A DNA stretch of 64,000 bases from Flavobacterium frigoris PS1. Its GTDB lineage: Bacteria > Bacteroidota > Bacteroidia > Flavobacteriales > Flavobacteriaceae. A model generated the notes under the pieces. The model saw only the letters and a program-made list of their open reading frames with translations. It did no database searches and was not told the DNA's origin. Where the stretch lies: contig NZ_AHKF01000010.1 in the NCBI RefSeq assembly GCF_000252125.1, positions 124,001 through 188,000 of the forward strand. The letters are read 5' to 3'. A program made the position numbers and the translations under genes. Every line of letters starts with the position of its first letter. The first letter of the stretch is position 1. Positions 60,350-64,000 of the stretch are shown in pieces.

Positions 60350-61624
60350 ATGAATATTTTACTATTGGGTTCAGGAGGAAGAGAACATGCATTTGCATGG
60401 AAAATGATTCAAAGCCCGCTTTGTGACACTCTTTTTGTGGCACCGGGAAATGCAGGAACCGCTTCGATTGCAACAAACGTCAACATGAGTCCAACAGATT
60501 TTGATGCCATAAAAGCGTTTGTAATCGATGAAAAAGTAGAAATGGTTGTTGTAGGGCCGGAAGATCCTTTGGTAAAAGGGATTTACGACTTTTTTCTAAA
60601 TGACGATAAATTAAATCAAATACCAGTTATTGGTCCCTCAAAAATTGGAGCACAACTGGAAGGAAGTAAAGAGTTTGCAAAGGAATTTCTTGTGAAACAC
60701 AATATTCCAACTGCAGCTTATGACAGCTTTACAGCTGATACTGTAGAAAAAGGATGTGATTTCCTTGAAACGTTAAAACCACCATACGTGTTGAAAGCAG
60801 ATGGGCTGGCTGCAGGTAAAGGTGTTTTGATTATTCATGATTTGGCGGAAGCCAAAGAAGAGTTAAGAAACATGTTAGTGAACAAAAAATTTGGTGCCGC
60901 GAGTTCAAAAGTGGTTATCGAGGAATTCCTTGACGGAATCGAATTAAGTTGCTTTGTACTTACAGATGGTAAAAGTTACAAAATCCTTCCTACGGCAAAA
61001 GATTATAAACGCATCGGCGAAGGCGATACAGGACTCAATACAGGCGGAATGGGAGCTGTTTCCCCAGTTCCTTACGTAGATGCTGTTTTGATGGAAAAAA
61101 TAGAAACACGCATCGTTAAACCTACAATTGACGGTTTCCAGAAAGATGGAATACCATACAAAGGGTTTGTGTTTATTGGGCTAATCAATGTTAATAACGA
61201 ACCTATTGTTATTGAATACAACGTTAGAATGGGTGATCCAGAGACAGAGGTGGTCGTTCCGAGATTGAAAACGGATTTAGTTGAATTGTTTTTGGCTGTA
61301 GCCAATGAAAAACTGGACGAAATCTCACTTGAAATTGACGAAAGAAGCGCGACTACTGTTATGCTTGTGTCTGGAGGTTATCCTGAAGATTTTGAAAAAG
61401 GGAAAGTTATTTCTGGATTAGAAAACATTACCGATTCAATTGTTTTTCATGCAGGAACAAAATTTATTGACAACGAAGTTGTTACTAATGGAGGAAGAGT
61501 GTTGACAATAACCTCTTATGGGAATGATTTTCAAGAGGCCATAAAAAAATCTTATCAAAATATAGACAAGCTACATTTTGATAAGATGAATTTTAGAAAA
61601 GATATCGGTAACGATCTACTATAA
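60350..61624 (+). CDS. purD: Phosphoribosylamine-glycine ligase
   Basis: The 424-residue ATP-grasp enzyme joins phosphoribosylamine and glycine in purine synthesis. It begins MNILLLGSGGREHAFAWKM, has VVGPEDPLVKGIYDF, the ATP-grasp segments YVLKADGLAAGKGVLI and VVIEEFLDGIELSCFVLTDG, TGGMGAVSPVPYVD, and YNVRMGDPETEVVVPRL. Length is typical. A clear strand-specific terminator follows. Confidence 0.98.
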   Translation: MNILLLGSGGREHAFAWKMIQSPLCDTLFVAPGNAGTASIATNVNMSPTDFDAIKAFVIDEKVEMVVVGPEDPLVKGIYDFFLNDDKLNQIPVIGPSKIGAQLEGSKEFAKEFLVKHNIPTAAYDSFTADTVEKGCDFLETLKPPYVLKADGLAAGKGVLIIHDLAEAKEELRNMLVNKKFGAASSKVVIEEFLDGIELSCFVLTDGKSYKILPTAKDYKRIGEGDTGLNTGGMGAVSPVPYVDAVLMEKIETRIVKPTIDGFQKDGIPYKGFVFIGLINVNNEPIVIEYNVRMGDPETEVVVPRLKTDLVELFLAVANEKLDEISLEIDERSATTVMLVSGGYPEDFEKGKVISGLENITDSIVFHAGTKFIDNEVVTNGGRVLTITSYGNDFQEAIKKSYQNIDKLHFDKMNFRKDIGNDLL

Positions 61625-61633
61625 AATAGTATG

Positions 61634-61675
61634 TTCCTTAATCCCAAAAATATTTGGGGTTAGGGAATTTTATTT
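61634..61675 (+). terminator. Terminator of purD
   Basis: A 15-bp stem (61634-61648 with 61653-61667), loop AATA, with two G-U pairs that exist only in the plus-strand RNA, then TTTTATTT. Confidence 0.85.
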
Positions 61676-61900
61676 AAAGAAAGAGTGCGCTGTAGTATCT
61701 TGGTTTTCTTCGCCGTTGTCTTCAAATATTTTCAATTGTTTGATCCAATATACCATTGCAACCGCACAAATAATCATGAAGATCCAATTGATTGTGTTAG
61801 CAGCAAACCAAGATGAAAGTTCCAAAGAACGTAAAAAATCTAGGGGAGTAAATAAAATATTTACAAATAGGTATTGAATTCCTTCAAAAAATGCTTTCAT
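61670..61900 (-). CDS. DUF6341 family small membrane protein
   Basis: The 76-residue protein starts MKAFFEGIQYLFVNILFTPL and has one to two hydrophobic segments (about residues 6-20 and 35-52, WIFMIICAVAMVYWIK) before an acidic tail. I recognise it as the small Flavobacteriia protein now called DUF6341, usually beside DUF6427 as here. Function is unknown. Confidence 0.8.
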   Translation of the reverse strand: MKAFFEGIQYLFVNILFTPLDFLRSLELSSWFAANTINWIFMIICAVAMVYWIKQLKIFEDNGEENQDTTAHSFFK

Positions 61901-62021
61901 ATCGTATAAATTATTTTGTTATTTTTTTAATTCTCAGCGCAAAGGATATTCTTTTTAAACTAAAGGGTTTCCTTTTTAAACAAGTATTATATTTACAGTC
62001 ACAAAAGTATAAAATATCCTT

Positions 62022-62951
62022 ATGATTACAAGTGTTTTTAAAAAATCTACACCATTAAATTTTTCTCTTGTTGTATTTTTAATTTTGATTTTTTTTTTAA
62101 TATATCAAATTCAGGATCTGAGTTGGACTAATTCGGCTTTGATGGTTTTTCAAAAAGTGGGATTATTGTCTGTTTTGTTGGGTTCAATTTTTATCTCAAA
62201 TTTCGTTTCAAAGAAGAACGGACTCAGTAAAGACAGTAGTTATGCGATTTTATTCTACTTCTTATTTCTGCTTTTCTTCCCTTCGATCTTAGATAATATC
62301 AACTTAGTTCTAGCTAATTTCTTTGTCTTATTAGCACTTCGAAGATTAATTTCACTTCAGTCGCTAACAGCATCTAAAGAAAAAATATTTGATGCCTCTT
62401 TATGGATTTTTGTAGCCTCTATGTTCCATTTTTGGAGTATTATTTTTATTGTTTTGGTTTTTATTTCCATAATGTTTCACGTTGCAAGTGATTATAGAAA
62501 CTGGATATTGCCGTTTATTGCTTTTTTTGCTGTGGGAGTTATCTTTACATTATTTTCATTAGTATTCCATATTGATGGGATTGAATATATAACGAGAAGT
62601 ATAAAAACCAGTTTCGAGATTAGTTATTTTACTAATAATTACCAGAATGCCGCATTGTCGATTTATGCAACTGTGGCTATATTTTTTGTTGTGTCAATGT
62701 TTGCAACATTGTCAAGCAGACCTTTAGTGCTGCAATCCTCATTCAAAAAAATCATTGCCTCTTTTTTCATAGGAGTGTTGATTTTCTTAGTTTCTTCAAA
62801 CAAAAGCAATGATTTACTGATTTTTACAATCGCACCTCTGGCAATGATGGCAACTGCTCACATCGAACTGCCGCAAATAAAATTAAAAAAAGAAATGGTT
62901 TTAGTGGTGCTTATGGCCTGTTGTTTGTTTACTTTTTTCTCTCAATTATAG
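62022..62951 (+). CDS. DUF6427 family polytopic membrane protein
   Basis: The 309-residue product has about nine to ten hydrophobic helices with little polar sequence. The N-terminus MITSVFKKSTPLNFSLVVFL and the central FFPSILDNINLVLANFFVLL match DUF6427, a Flavobacteriia family of unknown function. Its position between DUF6341 and upp is a conserved gene order. It overlaps the convergent upp gene by 6 bp. Confidence 0.82.
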   Translation: MITSVFKKSTPLNFSLVVFLILIFFLIYQIQDLSWTNSALMVFQKVGLLSVLLGSIFISNFVSKKNGLSKDSSYAILFYFLFLLFFPSILDNINLVLANFFVLLALRRLISLQSLTASKEKIFDASLWIFVASMFHFWSIIFIVLVFISIMFHVASDYRNWILPFIAFFAVGVIFTLFSLVFHIDGIEYITRSIKTSFEISYFTNNYQNAALSIYATVAIFFVVSMFATLSSRPLVLQSSFKKIIASFFIGVLIFLVSSNKSNDLLIFTIAPLAMMATAHIELPQIKLKKEMVLVVLMACCLFTFFSQL

Positions 62952-63599
62952 TTTAGTACCATAAGCCAAGTCTCCAGCATCGCCAAGTCCTGGGACAATA
63001 TAGCTATGTTCGTCTAGATTTTCGTCTAAGGAAGCAATCCAAAGATGGCAATTATCAGGTAACTTACTTTCAAGAAGAGCAATTCCTTCTGGAGCGGCAA
63101 TGACCACCGCGATATGAACTTCCTTAGGACTTCCTTTCTCTATCAGTTTATTAAAAACAGCGACAATAGATTGCCCTGTTGCAAGCATAGGGTCAACAAT
63201 TAGTAAGTATTTGTCATTATAATCTGCTATGGCTTGATATTCAACTACAATATCAAAGTAATCGTCATTATTGGGATGGTGTCTATAAGCTGAAATAAAA
63301 CCGTTTTCGGCATTGTCAAAATAATTCAAAAACCCCATATGCAATGGCAATCCGGCACGTAAAATAGAGCAGACAACTAGTTGATCTGAAATTTCCGTTG
63401 TTTTTTTTACGCCAAGAGGGGTTTGGACTTCAACATCTCTATAGTGTAATTGTTTACTCAATTCATAAGACATTATTTCACCAATGCGTTCTATGTTTCT
63501 TCGGAAACGCATACTGTCATTATGGACATTTACATTTCTTATTTGGCCCAAAAAATGGTTAAGTACACTATTGGTTTCTGATAAATTATGAATTTGCAT
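62946..63599 (-). CDS. upp: Uracil phosphoribosyltransferase
   Basis: The 217-residue enzyme salvages uracil to UMP with PRPP. Motifs: the substrate loop SILRAGLPLHMGFL, the PRPP loop LLIVDPMLATGQSIVAVFN, and the C-terminal uracil-binding YIVPGLGDAGDLAYGT. The family length is about 210. It is convergent with DUF6427 and divergent from the DUF4254 gene. Confidence 0.97.
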   Translation of the reverse strand: MQIHNLSETNSVLNHFLGQIRNVNVHNDSMRFRRNIERIGEIMSYELSKQLHYRDVEVQTPLGVKKTTEISDQLVVCSILRAGLPLHMGFLNYFDNAENGFISAYRHHPNNDDYFDIVVEYQAIADYNDKYLLIVDPMLATGQSIVAVFNKLIEKGSPKEVHIAVVIAAPEGIALLESKLPDNCHLWIASLDENLDEHSYIVPGLGDAGDLAYGTKL

Positions 63600-63734
63600 G
63601 ATTGTTTATATTTGTAGTTTTATTGAAAAAATCAAGTTTGATATTGATTTTCGGGATCCAAAAATAGAATTGTTATTTGGAATTTTTTTATAAAAGTATA
63701 AAAAGTATCTTTGTATCTATAAAAATATAAAATT

Positions 63735-64000
63735 ATGTTTTCAAAACTAGCGTATTCAATATTCGAACAAAGTATAAAAGATTATCATGAATTTGATAAT
63801 GTAGATCAACCTATAAATAATCCATTCCCTAAAGACAAATTCGAACATTTATTGTATGTGAAAAATTGGATTGACACGGTGCAATGGCATTTTGAAGATA
63901 TTATTCGTGATCCCAATATTGATCCAGTGGCAGCATTGACTTTGAAAAGAAGAATTGACGCTTCAAATCAAGAGCGTACGGATATGGTAGAATATATTGA
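63735..64000 (+). CDS. DUF4254 family protein, N-terminal part cut by window edge
   Basis: An ATG at 63735 opens a frame of 88 codons to the window end: MFSKLAYSIFEQSIKDYHEF, then VDQPINNPFPKDKFEHLLY, WIDTVQWHFEDIIRDP and ALTLKRRIDASNQERTDMVE. This is the start of DUF4254, a helical protein usually located before glycosyltransferase family 9 genes in Flavobacteriia. Function is unknown. A TATCTTTG -7 element lies at 63707-63714, 20 bp before the start. Confidence 0.85.
   Translation, partial: MFSKLAYSIFEQSIKDYHEFDNVDQPINNPFPKDKFEHLLYVKNWIDTVQWHFEDIIRDPNIDPVAALTLKRRIDASNQERTDMVEYI

Noticed and set aside
1..64000. CRISPR arrays, insertion sequences, toxin-antitoxin or restriction systems
   Set aside because: No regularly spaced repeats, transposase motifs, or recognisable defence proteins were found on either strand.

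Overview
The window is a contiguous piece of a low-GC Bacteroidota chromosome, almost certainly a Flavobacterium or close relative. Supporting signs are TAnnTTTG-type promoter -7 elements instead of classical -10 boxes, short 'SC' lipoprotein signals, many Flavobacteriia-restricted families (DUF6341, DUF6427, DUF4254, DUF6909, DUF4175), a glutaminyl-tRNA synthetase with a C-terminal extension, and RecA, MnmG and RNase R sequences of flavobacterial type. No prophage, insertion sequence, CRISPR array, rRNA or defence island is visible; one tRNA (Cys) is present.

Layout. 1-12.2 kb: housekeeping genes (lytic transglycosylase fragment, pgk, DNA polymerase III delta', thioesterase, recA), an ECF sigma / membrane-anchored beta-barrel pair, plsC, trpS, dprA, and a predicted HU-like/transmembrane/SPOR protein. 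12.2-17.8 kb: an accessory-looking redox or detoxification group (EthD-like, AhpD-like, TetR regulator, NAD(P)-binding protein, Bcr/CflA-type MFS transporter, OsmC) with two matching operator-like palindromes around the tetR gene. 17.8-35.2 kb: PIF1-like helicase, Skp/OmpH, methyltransferase, mnmG, ybeY, a giant DUF4175 coiled-coil membrane protein, gltX, SPFH protein, a YtxH/holin-like trio, glnS and folB. 35.3-39.6 kb: tRNA-Cys, LysE, DUF2807 protein, RNase R. 39.6-40.25 kb: a long AT-rich gene-free stretch with clustered TTATTAACA 9-mers. 40.3-48.3 kb: rpiB, tex, tatA, a short M23-like protein, a GH3 enzyme, DUF6909. 48.3-60.2 kb: an exopolysaccharide/O-antigen type cluster (Wzz, Wzx, Wzy-like, glycosyltransferases, UDP-xylose synthase, WcaJ-like initiating transferase, CapK-like ligase). 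60.3-64 kb: the purD-DUF6341-DUF6427-upp-DUF4254 neighbourhood.

Most notable interpretation. The gene-free region at 39.6-40.25 kb is a good candidate for the chromosomal replication origin. It carries three exact and several one-mismatch DnaA-box-like 9-mers. Gene orientation flips around it: mostly minus to the left back to about 12.6 kb, mostly plus to the right. Sixteen kilobases away, around mnmG/ybeY, lie two excellent and one near-perfect parS (ParB-binding) centromere sites, one of them inside the last codons of ybeY. This is inference from sequence; skew analysis or marker-frequency data would decide it.

Many gene boundaries are marked by clear intrinsic terminators, several shared by convergent genes. 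Start codons were moved downstream of the longest open frame where family length, an overlapping neighbour or a better ATG argued for it; each case is noted.
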